Source: Oleispira sp036960605 (GTDB lineage: Bacteria > Pseudomonadota > Gammaproteobacteria > Pseudomonadales > Oceanobacteraceae). From it: 64,000 nt of DNA. Within the stretch, counting starts at the first letter, position 1. Every line of letters begins with the position of its first letter. The stretch spans positions 186,001 to 250,000 of the forward strand of contig JBALXI010000002.1 in assembly GCA_036960605.1 (NCBI GenBank), written 5' to 3'. The notes beneath the pieces are model-generated. The model saw only the letters and a program-made list of their open reading frames with translations. It did not search any database and was not told the DNA's origin. Made by a program: the position numbers and the translations under genes. Positions 43,893 to 52,377 of the stretch are shown in pieces.

Positions 43893-45380
43893 ATGCGCCG
43901 CATTACTCTATGTCTTCTGTCTTTTCTTTTACTCTCCAATATTGTCAATGCCGACGCTATCATTAAGGCTCAGGATGACGATGAAAATGCTTGGTATAAG
44001 CAAGGAAACAATTGGCTAAAAAATAAAGTTAACTATCTTCAGGCTCAATCTTCTTCTGAGCGCTCTTCTGAAAGTTCTCTGGCAAAAAATATCATCTTAT
44101 TTGTCGGTGATGGTATGAGTATTACCACATTAACCGCTGCTAGAATTTGGCAAGGTCAGCAGCAAGGGAAGTTGGGTGAAGAACACTTTTTGCACTTTGA
44201 ACATTTCCCGCATACCGCTTTCATTAAAACCTACAACATTAACCAGCAAACTCCTGATTCAGCGGGCACTATGAGTGCGATGATGACCGGTGTTAAAACC
44301 CGTGCAGGTATCATTAGCATAGGACCTGAACAAGATAGAACGGACTGCAAGGGCAGCGAACAGCATCATCAGCAAACATTATTAGAGTGGGGCCATAAAA
44401 AAGGTTTTGATACTGGGGTCGTCACCACCGCGCGCTTGACCCATGCAACTCCCGCGGCAACGTATGCACACAGCCCTGATCGAGGCTGGGAAGGCGATTA
44501 TGATCGACATCCCAATGCGTATTGGTATGGCTGTGACTCTATTGCTAAACAACTGGTTGAGCGTGCTTTTCCAGCAGGTTTGGATCTTGCTCTGGGAGGC
44601 GGCGGCTCAAGGCTTAAGCGGCATTACGATTCGTTTAATCAGCAGTTCCCTTTAGGACATCTTTTACAAAATCAGCAACAATTACTTGAATGGGATTTAG
44701 TAAGAGAGACAGAAACTCAATTAGGCCCTGTGCTAGGCGTCTTTTCATCAGGGCATATGGCGTTTGAGCTGGACCGAACTCCTGAGCAGCCTTCGCTAAA
44801 GCAGATGACGAGTAAAGCGCTTCAATATTTTCAGCGCCGGGGTGAAAATTATTTATTAGTTATCGAAAGTGCGCGTATTGACCATGCCCATCACAAAGGA
44901 AATGCAGCGCGAGCGTTAGCGGAAACTGCCATGTTAGCGGATAGCGTTCAACTTGCCGATGAAATGACGGCGGATGAAGATACCTTGATTATTGTCACTG
45001 CAGATCATAGCCATACTTTTATGCTGGCGGGCTACCCTAAGCGAGGCAATCCTATTCTGGGTATTTCAAAAAATCAGAACAATGAAGTCGTTCTCGCCAA
45101 TGATGGTTTACCCTATACCAGCTTGGGTTATGCCAACGGAAAAAATCAGGGGCGAACGCTCACAGCAGAGCAATTTTCTCAGAGTGAAGATCCTGACTTT
45201 CATCAAGAAGTCGGTATTGCATTAAAATCAGAGACCCATGGCAGTGATGATGTTGCCTTGCATGCTAAAGGTCCTGGGGCTTATCTGTTTTCAGGTCTAA
45301 TGGAGCAAAACGAAATATTTCATACTCTGTTACAAGCGCTTTCCCGCGATGACTTAAAAAAAGTAAAGGAGTCTCAATAA
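43893..45380 (+). CDS. Secreted alkaline phosphatase (PhoA superfamily)
   Basis: 495 residues. Signal peptide (ITLCLLSFLLLSNIVNADA), then the metal/serine core of the alkaline phosphatase family: FVGDGMSITTLTAARIW, the nucleophile region TPDSAGTMSAMMTGVKT (Ser about residue 127), TTARLTHATPAATYAHSPDR, IESARIDHAHHKGNA and TADHSHTF (zinc ligands). It should hydrolyse phosphomonoesters in the periplasm. Its stop overlaps the start of a second, related gene by one base. A weak Pho-box-like sequence is upstream. Confidence 0.94.
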   Translation: MRRITLCLLSFLLLSNIVNADAIIKAQDDDENAWYKQGNNWLKNKVNYLQAQSSSERSSESSLAKNIILFVGDGMSITTLTAARIWQGQQQGKLGEEHFLHFEHFPHTAFIKTYNINQQTPDSAGTMSAMMTGVKTRAGIISIGPEQDRTDCKGSEQHHQQTLLEWGHKKGFDTGVVTTARLTHATPAATYAHSPDRGWEGDYDRHPNAYWYGCDSIAKQLVERAFPAGLDLALGGGGSRLKRHYDSFNQQFPLGHLLQNQQQLLEWDLVRETETQLGPVLGVFSSGHMAFELDRTPEQPSLKQMTSKALQYFQRRGENYLLVIESARIDHAHHKGNAARALAETAMLADSVQLADEMTADEDTLIIVTADHSHTFMLAGYPKRGNPILGISKNQNNEVVLANDGLPYTSLGYANGKNQGRTLTAEQFSQSEDPDFHQEVGIALKSETHGSDDVALHAKGPGAYLFSGLMEQNEIFHTLLQALSRDDLKKVKESQ

Positions 45381-46891
45381 TGAAATTTATTATTGTTGCT
45401 AGTATCGCGATATTTTTGTCTTCTTGCTCTTCTGAATTATCGTTCAAAGCTGATATTAAAGATTCTCGCAGTGCTGAGCAGTGGTATCAGCAAGGAAAGG
45501 ATAAGGTTAAAAAAAGAAAGGCAGAGTTTACTCAATCGAAACTCGTCGCTTCGACTAAAACAGTTGCTGAAAGCAAAGCGAAAAATATTATCTTTGTACT
45601 GGGCGATGGTATGGGGGTGAGTACGCTGACGGCGGCCAGAATTTTCGTCGGCCAACAGCAAGGGTTATTAGGCGAAGAGTTTGCACTGAGCTTTGAACAA
45701 TTTCCTTATTCAGCCTTGATCAAAACTTACAATGTCGATCTGCAAACACCTGATTCTGCAGGCACTATGTCAGCACTCATGACGGGGGTGAAAACCAATG
45801 AAGGCATTATAAGTTTACCGGACTCAGTGCAAAGAGCCGCTTGTAATTCTATGCCAAAGAAAATCATCCCTACTTTTATCGACCTTGCCAAGGCACACGG
45901 AAAAAGTACCGCCATGATCACCACGGCGAGAGTGACTCATGCAACGCCTGCGGTGGCTTATGCCCACAGTGTGGATAGAAACTGGGAGAGTGATGAGGCT
46001 ATTCCGAGCGTTGAAAAAGAGTGGGGCTGTACCGATATCGCCAGTCAGTTTATTAATAATAATCAGCATTCCTTGGACATTCTTTTAGGCGGTGGCCGTC
46101 GTCACTTCTTGCCAAAAGAAGAAGGGGGTAAGCGCAGTGATAAGCGGAATTTGATCAAAGAGTGGCAGCAGCAGGGGCTGTACGCATCAACACTGCTTGA
46201 ATTAGAGGCAATGGGCGAGGATGCTGACAATAAGCCAGATAACATGAAACCCTGGTTAGGCTTATTCTCTAATTCGCATATGGACTATGCCTACCAACGT
46301 CCTGTTGAGCAGCCTTCGTTACAACAAATGACCGCAGCCGCTTTAGCGAGGCTGGAGAAAAACGAGCAGGGCTATGCTTTGGTAATTGAAGCAGGGCGAA
46401 TTGATCATGGACATCACGCTGGCAACGCGTATAAAGCGCTAACCGAAACGCAAGAACTGCATGAAACGGTGGCTTGGCTATTAACCCAGGTTGATACTCG
46501 TGAAACGTTAATCGTGGTAACTGCCGATCATAGTCATACCTTGACCTTGGCTGGCTATGCTACGCGTGGCAATCCGATACTTGGGGATGTTGTGGGGAAT
46601 GATACTCGGGGTTATCCAGCAGAAAGCGCCAGCGTGGATCTGACAGGAAATGCCTATACGTCATTGGGCTACCGCGACGGCCCCGGCGCAATCCAGGCCG
46701 AGCGCGACTCTGGCACTAAAAGTTTAGATAAAACGGCCCCTAACTATCGACAAGCTGCGCTTGTGCCAATGGACTATGAAACCCATGGTGGGGAAGATGT
46801 AGCCTTGTATGCAATTGGTCCACAATCTCAACTGTTTTCGGGCACGCTCGAGCAGCATTGGGTATTTCATGCGCTTAAATACGCGATGTAA
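45380..46891 (+). CDS. Lipoprotein alkaline phosphatase (PhoA superfamily)
   Basis: 503 residues, a paralogue of the upstream gene. The N-terminus is a lipoprotein signal (MKFIIVASIAIFLSSCSS, lipobox LSSC), so the mature protein is lipid-anchored. Core motifs: VLGDGMGVSTLTAARIF, TPDSAGTMSALMTGVKT, TTARVTHATPAVAYAHSVDR, IEAGRIDHGHHAGNA and TADHSHTLTLAGY. Both proteins share the WYQQGKDKVKKRK/WYKQGNNWLKNK-type N-terminal region, so they are a tandem duplication with different anchoring. Translationally coupled by the one-base overlap. Confidence 0.94.
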   Translation: MKFIIVASIAIFLSSCSSELSFKADIKDSRSAEQWYQQGKDKVKKRKAEFTQSKLVASTKTVAESKAKNIIFVLGDGMGVSTLTAARIFVGQQQGLLGEEFALSFEQFPYSALIKTYNVDLQTPDSAGTMSALMTGVKTNEGIISLPDSVQRAACNSMPKKIIPTFIDLAKAHGKSTAMITTARVTHATPAVAYAHSVDRNWESDEAIPSVEKEWGCTDIASQFINNNQHSLDILLGGGRRHFLPKEEGGKRSDKRNLIKEWQQQGLYASTLLELEAMGEDADNKPDNMKPWLGLFSNSHMDYAYQRPVEQPSLQQMTAAALARLEKNEQGYALVIEAGRIDHGHHAGNAYKALTETQELHETVAWLLTQVDTRETLIVVTADHSHTLTLAGYATRGNPILGDVVGNDTRGYPAESASVDLTGNAYTSLGYRDGPGAIQAERDSGTKSLDKTAPNYRQAALVPMDYETHGGEDVALYAIGPQSQLFSGTLEQHWVFHALKYAM

Positions 46892-47051
46892 CAAAATAAA
46901 ATACTTTGTAATATTAAAAATAACTTATAAAACAATGACTTATGGCGTGCTTGAGATACTTGACTAGTTTGGTGATATTTGACCAGTTTACTCTCTTGAA
47001 TGGTTGTTCAATGTAGATATAATGCGATGAGCCAAATATTGAGGTGCGTAA

Positions 47052-47300
47052 ATGCTTTGTAACTATTGTGAAAAATCTGTGTTGGGCGCAAGTCCTATTA
47101 CGGTCCCAGGTCTTGGCCCCGCACATGATGTTTGTTATCAAACTAGGTTAACGTCAGAAAGGATTTTTAATGGACTCAACATCGCAGAACTCAGTGATGT
47201 TGATTTAAACGAATTATCAGACTTAGTTTTAATGGAAAAGAATTCTAGATCACATTCCATTCATATTTCTAGTGATGAATTTGAAATTGAACTTTTTTAA
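47052..47300 (+). CDS. Small Cys-containing protein of unknown function
   Basis: 82 residues. CNYCEKSVLGASPITVPGLGPAHDVCYQTRL has a CxxC pair at the N-terminus and a downstream His and Cys (PAHDVC) that could complete a zinc site. The rest is an acidic amphipathic tail (LNIAELSDVDLNELSDLVLMEKNSR). AGGTG ribosome site 6 bases before the ATG. It is AT-rich and isolated, with AT-rich flanks. Not recognised as a named family; a zinc-ribbon protein is inferred. Confidence 0.7.
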   Translation: MLCNYCEKSVLGASPITVPGLGPAHDVCYQTRLTSERIFNGLNIAELSDVDLNELSDLVLMEKNSRSHSIHISSDEFEIELF

Positions 47301-47363
47301 CGATTTATTTTACTATCCTGTAAGCTAGACACTACGTTTTTCTAGTCATTTACGAAGTACTCA

Positions 47364-48122
47364 ATGTCAATTTTTAGCTTACAGCAATTTGCAATCGATC
47401 AATCTCGATCAGGAATGAAAATTTGCTCAGATAGCTTATTATTTGGTGCTCTAATTCCTGTTGACGGTGCTAAACAGATTATTGATATTGGTACCGGAAC
47501 GGGCATCTTGTCATTAATGCAGGCGCAAAAATGCAATACCCTCACGGATTCAACGTTAGAAACTATTACCGCTATTGAGCTTACGCGAGAAGCCGCAGAA
47601 GAAGCGCAAGAAAACTTCAATAATAGCCCTTGGGCTGACCAGCTAAAAATCATCACGCAAGACATTCAACAATTTTCCAACGATCATCAACAGCAAAAGA
47701 AACAGGGCTATGATGTGATTATTTGTAATCCGCCGTTCTTTGCTGCTCAGACGAAAACTGCAGCGGATAACCCGCTGCGTCATGCTGCTCGACACACTGA
47801 TACCTTGTCATTCGTAGATCTTTGCCAAAGCCTTGATCGCTTATTAACAACCTTGGGCTGTGCCTATCTACTACTGCCCATAATCTCGATTAATGAGTTT
47901 TGTCAGCAAGCTTCTCTGGTAGGACTGACTCTTAGTGAACGTATTGATATTGCGGAAAGTGAAGATCACCCAATAAAAGTTTCAGTGCTGAAATTCAATA
48001 GAGGTCATGATCAACCTAGGATAAAGCCTAAGCAGAGCCGTCTGAATAAGTTTAAGCACGCCAATGTCCACAGCGATACAGTACGTGATCTGCTAGGCCC
48101 TTTTTTATTACGCTATTTATAA
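47364..48122 (+). CDS. trmN6: tRNA1(Val) (adenine(37)-N6)-methyltransferase
   Basis: 252-residue SAM-dependent methyltransferase of the YfiC/TrmN6 type. The N-terminus FSLQQFAIDQSRSGMKICSDSLLFGALIP has the family's substrate block, followed by SAM motif I DIGTGTGILSLMQAQ and the catalytic NPPF motif in VIICNPPFFAAQT (about residue 121). It modifies A37 of tRNA1(Val) to m6A. Single gene ahead of the ABC transporter pair. Confidence 0.9.
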   Translation: MSIFSLQQFAIDQSRSGMKICSDSLLFGALIPVDGAKQIIDIGTGTGILSLMQAQKCNTLTDSTLETITAIELTREAAEEAQENFNNSPWADQLKIITQDIQQFSNDHQQQKKQGYDVIICNPPFFAAQTKTAADNPLRHAARHTDTLSFVDLCQSLDRLLTTLGCAYLLLPIISINEFCQQASLVGLTLSERIDIAESEDHPIKVSVLKFNRGHDQPRIKPKQSRLNKFKHANVHSDTVRDLLGPFLLRYL

Positions 48123-48174
48123 AACACAATTTTACAAGCGCTTGGCCTCACGATAGAGTATGGCTTTCCACTAA

Positions 48175-49020
48175 ATGTGTTCGTTGACGATGCAGTCTTT
48201 ATCAAAATCTATTCTTTGGCCAACCTGGTTAATAGCTCAGCAAGAATTACAGGCCTCCTTCGCCAGTAAACGAGGCTTGTTTGTCAGTATTACGTTTATT
48301 CTAATATGGACATTGCTGCTTTTTTATCCCATTCGCTATTCAGCAGAAGCGTTGCACAATCCAGATACCAGCTCGCTGATGTTAAGCGCATTAGGCATGA
48401 TCGGTTTGGAGCCATTAAAAAATTGGCAACTGGCAGAATTCGCAATTTATTGGATTGTCGCGCTGTTTTTATTTCCGGCTTCCAGTCTTTTAATGGCGAC
48501 AGATCAGATGATTTCTGAGCGTAATCGAGGAGGACTTCGATTCTTAACTTTACGCTGCAGTCGCGGACAAATTTTCTTTGGCCGATTTATTGGCCATTTA
48601 CTAATCCAGACCTGCTTAATAGTAATAACACTGGCAATCACCTATTTATTACTCTTGCTTAATGGCTCACCGCTGTGGTTAGAGGGATTGCAGATCATGC
48701 CATTATTATTGTTAAATCTGGTACTCGTTATTTGTCCCTTTATTGCCCTCATGAGCCTGTTGTCGGTGGTGATGAATTCGGTACGCATGGCTTCTTTAAT
48801 GGCGGTTATTATTTTATTGCTGGGGGGATTAATCGTTAATTTCTCGGCCTCGTATTTGCCTTTTTTGTCACTGTTAAATTATTGGATACCAGGGGCTCAA
48901 ATAGCACAGATGGCGCAACTGAATCCTACGGCGGCACTTTTCACTCTATGGAATCCTGCGATGCAAACGTTGGGGTTTTTAGTTCTAGGCTATGGCTTAT
49001 TTAAGAGGCAGGCAATATGA
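48175..49020 (+). CDS. ABC-2 type transporter permease
   Basis: 281 residues with about six hydrophobic helices (~33-50, ~80-105, ~125-150, ~165-190, ~200-220, ~250-275). It has the ABC-2 pattern DQMISERNRGGLRFLTLRCSRGQIFFGRFIGHLL. It resembles NosY-like permeases, but no nos genes are near. The start is uncertain; an ATG 15 bases downstream (MQSLSKSIL) is equally possible. It overlaps the ATPase gene by 4 bases (ATGA), so the two form one exporter. Confidence 0.85.
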   Translation: MCSLTMQSLSKSILWPTWLIAQQELQASFASKRGLFVSITFILIWTLLLFYPIRYSAEALHNPDTSSLMLSALGMIGLEPLKNWQLAEFAIYWIVALFLFPASSLLMATDQMISERNRGGLRFLTLRCSRGQIFFGRFIGHLLIQTCLIVITLAITYLLLLLNGSPLWLEGLQIMPLLLLNLVLVICPFIALMSLLSVVMNSVRMASLMAVIILLLGGLIVNFSASYLPFLSLLNYWIPGAQIAQMAQLNPTAALFTLWNPAMQTLGFLVLGYGLFKRQAI

Positions 49021-49934
49021 GTGCATTAATTGAATGTCATAACTTAACGAAAGTGTATGGCAATAAAACCGCGTTAAAAAATATCAGCTTTGAGGTGCAA
49101 ACGGGGCAACCCATTGCCTTGGTAGGTCCCAATGGCGCGGGTAAAAGTACCTTGTTTGGTATTCTTGCAGGCTATATGTCAGCAACCTCAGGAGAAACAA
49201 GCATTCTTGGTTATAACGTTGGGAGTCCGGAATTAATCGGACGTATTGGGGTCTTACCGCAAGATTCGCTGTTTGATCCCAATCTTACCATTATGCAGCA
49301 ACTTAGTTTTTTCGCTCGGTTACAAGGTTTTGGGCGCAGTGCCAGTGAGCAGGAAGCAACGCGAGTTTTACAGTTAATGCAGCTGGTTGATATTGCCAAG
49401 GAGAAAGTAACAGCATTAAGCCATGGTATGAAAAAACGAGTTGCGATTGCACAAGCCTTAATGGGTAAGCCTGATTTGGTATTATTAGATGAGCCTACGG
49501 CAGGCTTAGATCCAGAAAATGCTCGCAATATTCGTCAGCAAGTAATCGCTTTGGCCGGGGAAACCACGTTTGTCATTAGTTCACATAATTTAGCTGAATT
49601 AGAGCGTATGTGTGGGCAAGTATTACATCTAGACGAAGGTGAGTTAAAAACTCAAAAAATCATTGGTCAGCAGGCAGAGCAGCAGTCGGCTGCCTATTTA
49701 ACCTTACGCTTACAGGCTAATAATACGGCGATTGGCAGCGCTATTAAACAATTGAAGGCCGTATCTGAAGTCATCGCGAAGCAAAATGATGAATTTATGA
49801 TTCGTTATGATCACGGCGAAAATTCGATATTAGATCAACAGCTATTACAGCTATTATCTCAGCAAGGAATTCCTTACCGCCAACTGACTCATGGCCAGTC
49901 TTTAGAAGATCAGCTTTTCATGAACCAGAGATAA
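49017..49934 (+). CDS. ABC transporter ATP-binding protein
   Basis: 305 residues. Walker A LVGPNGAGKSTLFGILAG, Q-loop LPQDSLF, signature LSHGMKKRVAIAQALMG, Walker B PDLVLLDEPTAGLDPEN and the H-loop ISSHNLAE are all intact. The C-terminal 80 residues form the accessory domain of drug/lipid exporter ATPases. It pairs with the permease upstream (ATGA overlap). Substrate unknown. Its end overlaps the convergent EAL-protein gene by 17 bases. Confidence 0.93.
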   Translation: MSALIECHNLTKVYGNKTALKNISFEVQTGQPIALVGPNGAGKSTLFGILAGYMSATSGETSILGYNVGSPELIGRIGVLPQDSLFDPNLTIMQQLSFFARLQGFGRSASEQEATRVLQLMQLVDIAKEKVTALSHGMKKRVAIAQALMGKPDLVLLDEPTAGLDPENARNIRQQVIALAGETTFVISSHNLAELERMCGQVLHLDEGELKTQKIIGQQAEQQSAAYLTLRLQANNTAIGSAIKQLKAVSEVIAKQNDEFMIRYDHGENSILDQQLLQLLSQQGIPYRQLTHGQSLEDQLFMNQR

Positions 49935-52251
49935 TAGTTTCAGGTTTAACAAAATATTCGGTTTCTATTTCAATGCTCGGTTTAGGCTTACTAAAATAAA
50001 ATCCTTGAATCTCTTCAGCGCCTAGTGCTTCAATAATGGCTAGCTGCTGCTGATTTTCAACCCCTTCAGCAATCACCGCCAAGTTTAAATTATGCGCAAG
50101 ATCGATAATGCTTTTGGCTAATACTTTATCGTCGTCATTGTTTTCTATATCCATAACAAATGCCCGATCTATCTTAAGGTTATCGATAGGGAATTGTTTT
50201 AAATAACTTAACGACGAATAACCTGTTCCAAAATCATCAATGGATAGTTTGAAGCCGATATCTTTTAGCTGATGCATGATTTGAATGCTCTGTTCGATAT
50301 CATTAATTAATAGGCTTTCAGTTATCTCTAGTTCAATATGTTTAGCCTCTATTTTGGCTTTTAATAGGTGCTGCTTGATATTGGATATGAAGTCGGGATG
50401 CTGAAACTGTTTTGCTGATAAATTGACGGCTATGGAGAAACTTTCTAGTAAGGATAAAGCACCTTGTTTTATGAAAATATTTTGCCAATCTTTTAGTTGT
50501 TTGAAAGCTTGCTCGATAACCCAATCACCGATGGTGATGATTAATCCTGTTTGTTCAGCCACAGGAATAAACTCGAATGGAGAAATCATCTTACCATCCT
50601 CTTTTCGCCAGCGAATTAACGCTTCTACACCACAAATGTGGTGCTGATATGCCCGAATTTTGGGTTGATAAAATAATTCCAGTTGTTGCTTCTCTATTGC
50701 CGTTCGCAGGTCGCGCTCGATGGTAATCCAAGCTTGTTCTTTATCCTGAATATCTTGGCTATAGCATAGTATGCCATCACCGCCCTCGGTTTTGATTCGA
50801 GTTAATGCGGCATCGGCATTGGCCAATAGGGCTTCACCCTCAGCCCCCTGCAATGGAAAATGACTAATCCCCATACTCAGTGTTAAATGGAATTCTTTTC
50901 CTTCGATACAAATGGAGTGCCCCAGACTCTGGCGTAACTCAATGGCGAGGTTTTCGGCAAAGTTATGCTCGGGTAGCTTATCGACTAAGAGTGAAAATTT
51001 ATTTGAATCGAGGCGATAAAGTTTATTACCTAGGTCAAAGCTGCAATACCCATGACAGAATACCTGTAGCTGTTTTGCTACCGTCTGCATGAGTAGATCA
51101 CCCGTTTTAAACCCTGCGCTAGAAGTCACAAGATCAAAGCGATCGATATGTATCAGCATTAATGCGAACGGTGAATTGTTGGTATTGGTGGCGACCAATT
51201 CATTGAGGTGCTCATTAAAATAGCGGCGATTGGGGAGCTCGGTGAGAGCATCATGGTAAGCCTCATGCTTCAATCGTGCCTGTGCTTGTGTGCGCTCGGT
51301 AATATCTTCAAGGTAAAGGTGGCAAGTATCCAAGTCACGGAGTAACGATAATGAGTATTCTAAGATGCAGTCATTATGGATCTCACCAACCCATTGTGAA
51401 TAGTTGCTATTAGACTTTTGCAGCGCCAATATGTTGTCCTGGAAGCACTCGGGCAATAAGCTTTCAACTCTTTGAGAGTGATTACCTTGCCGCTCCATGA
51501 GCTTATAGCAAGCAGGATTACTGTAAGTAAGCTGCCCTTGCCAATTAAAACTCAATATCGGATTAGGGCTGCGCTCTGCAAACATGGCAAGCCGTCGGCG
51601 ACTGATAGTTTCAGTCATATAAGAATTCACGTAATAGCCAACAAACGCTGCAATAATAATGACAAATATACTGAAACTGATCACTAAACGAGTGCTGAGT
51701 TCGGTGCTAGCGCGAGTATCTTCACCGCTTTGGAAGGCCTCTTGATTCACCTGTGCAACTAAGGATTCAAGCGAGGGTAATATTCTACGGCCAGACTCTG
51801 TCAATGCTACCAGTTGGTCTCGTGCAGCATCCCAATCCACGGGTGTCTGTTGGAAATTGTTATCCAGTTGTTGGGTTAGCTTCCGCACCATACCATCGCC
51901 ATAACGTATTTTCTCAATAGAATCAGAGTTAGGGAACGCGAGCTCTATTTGGCGAAAGTAAGCACTGAATCGTTGGTCAATGTCGGATAATTGAGGCAGA
52001 ATTTTGGCGCTATCAGTGGTGGCATAATACTCATAAAGTAAGCGCTCGCGCTCAATAATGGCCAAATAAAGCTCATTGATTATTTGCAGGCGCGGCAATT
52101 TCTCTTCGATTAATGTCGTCGTGACGTTAGTGACTTGGCGCCCTGAGACTAATATTGTGGATGAGATAGCCAAGCCTAGGCCAAGTATAAAGAGGTAGGC
52201 GAGTAAGATTTTAGCTCTTGGTTGCAAAATCATTTCCATTTCTAAAAGCAT
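49918..52251 (-). CDS. Membrane EAL phosphodiesterase with degenerate GGDEF domain
   Basis: About 777 residues. TM1 (~14-34), a periplasmic helical bundle with a Q/D-rich heptad pattern (~35-185), TM2 (~187-207), a PAS domain (~215-325), a GGDEF-like domain (~335-500) and an EAL domain (~515-765). The GGDEF loop is replaced by RLDSNKFSLL, so cyclase activity is not expected. The EAL domain retains EALIRW, NLSAKQF, LEITES, DDFGTGYSSLSYLKQFP, KIDRAFV and AEGVENQQQ, so hydrolysis of c-di-GMP is likely. Several in-frame ATGs exist at the start; the first is listed. Confidence 0.92.
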   Translation of the reverse strand: MLLEMEMILQPRAKILLAYLFILGLGLAISSTILVSGRQVTNVTTTLIEEKLPRLQIINELYLAIIERERLLYEYYATTDSAKILPQLSDIDQRFSAYFRQIELAFPNSDSIEKIRYGDGMVRKLTQQLDNNFQQTPVDWDAARDQLVALTESGRRILPSLESLVAQVNQEAFQSGEDTRASTELSTRLVISFSIFVIIIAAFVGYYVNSYMTETISRRRLAMFAERSPNPILSFNWQGQLTYSNPACYKLMERQGNHSQRVESLLPECFQDNILALQKSNSNYSQWVGEIHNDCILEYSLSLLRDLDTCHLYLEDITERTQAQARLKHEAYHDALTELPNRRYFNEHLNELVATNTNNSPFALMLIHIDRFDLVTSSAGFKTGDLLMQTVAKQLQVFCHGYCSFDLGNKLYRLDSNKFSLLVDKLPEHNFAENLAIELRQSLGHSICIEGKEFHLTLSMGISHFPLQGAEGEALLANADAALTRIKTEGGDGILCYSQDIQDKEQAWITIERDLRTAIEKQQLELFYQPKIRAYQHHICGVEALIRWRKEDGKMISPFEFIPVAEQTGLIITIGDWVIEQAFKQLKDWQNIFIKQGALSLLESFSIAVNLSAKQFQHPDFISNIKQHLLKAKIEAKHIELEITESLLINDIEQSIQIMHQLKDIGFKLSIDDFGTGYSSLSYLKQFPIDNLKIDRAFVMDIENNDDDKVLAKSIIDLAHNLNLAVIAEGVENQQQLAIIEALGAEEIQGFYFSKPKPSIEIETEYFVKPETIISGS

Positions 52252-52377
52252 TGATATTAATTATTTTAGTGTATTTATGGGTAATTGCTTTTAGCGATAG
52301 GGTATATCACGCAAAAAATGGGTTTTTGGCTAAGCTTTATCACTAAGTATTATTCGAAAATGGCATGAGGAACATAC

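Noticed and set aside
45437..46069. Several 60-80 residue reading frames antisense to the second alkaline phosphatase
   Set aside because: They lie wholly within a well-supported gene, have no family motif and are expected by chance; the same applies to comparable frames inside coxA, dnaE, the AbgT gene and others.
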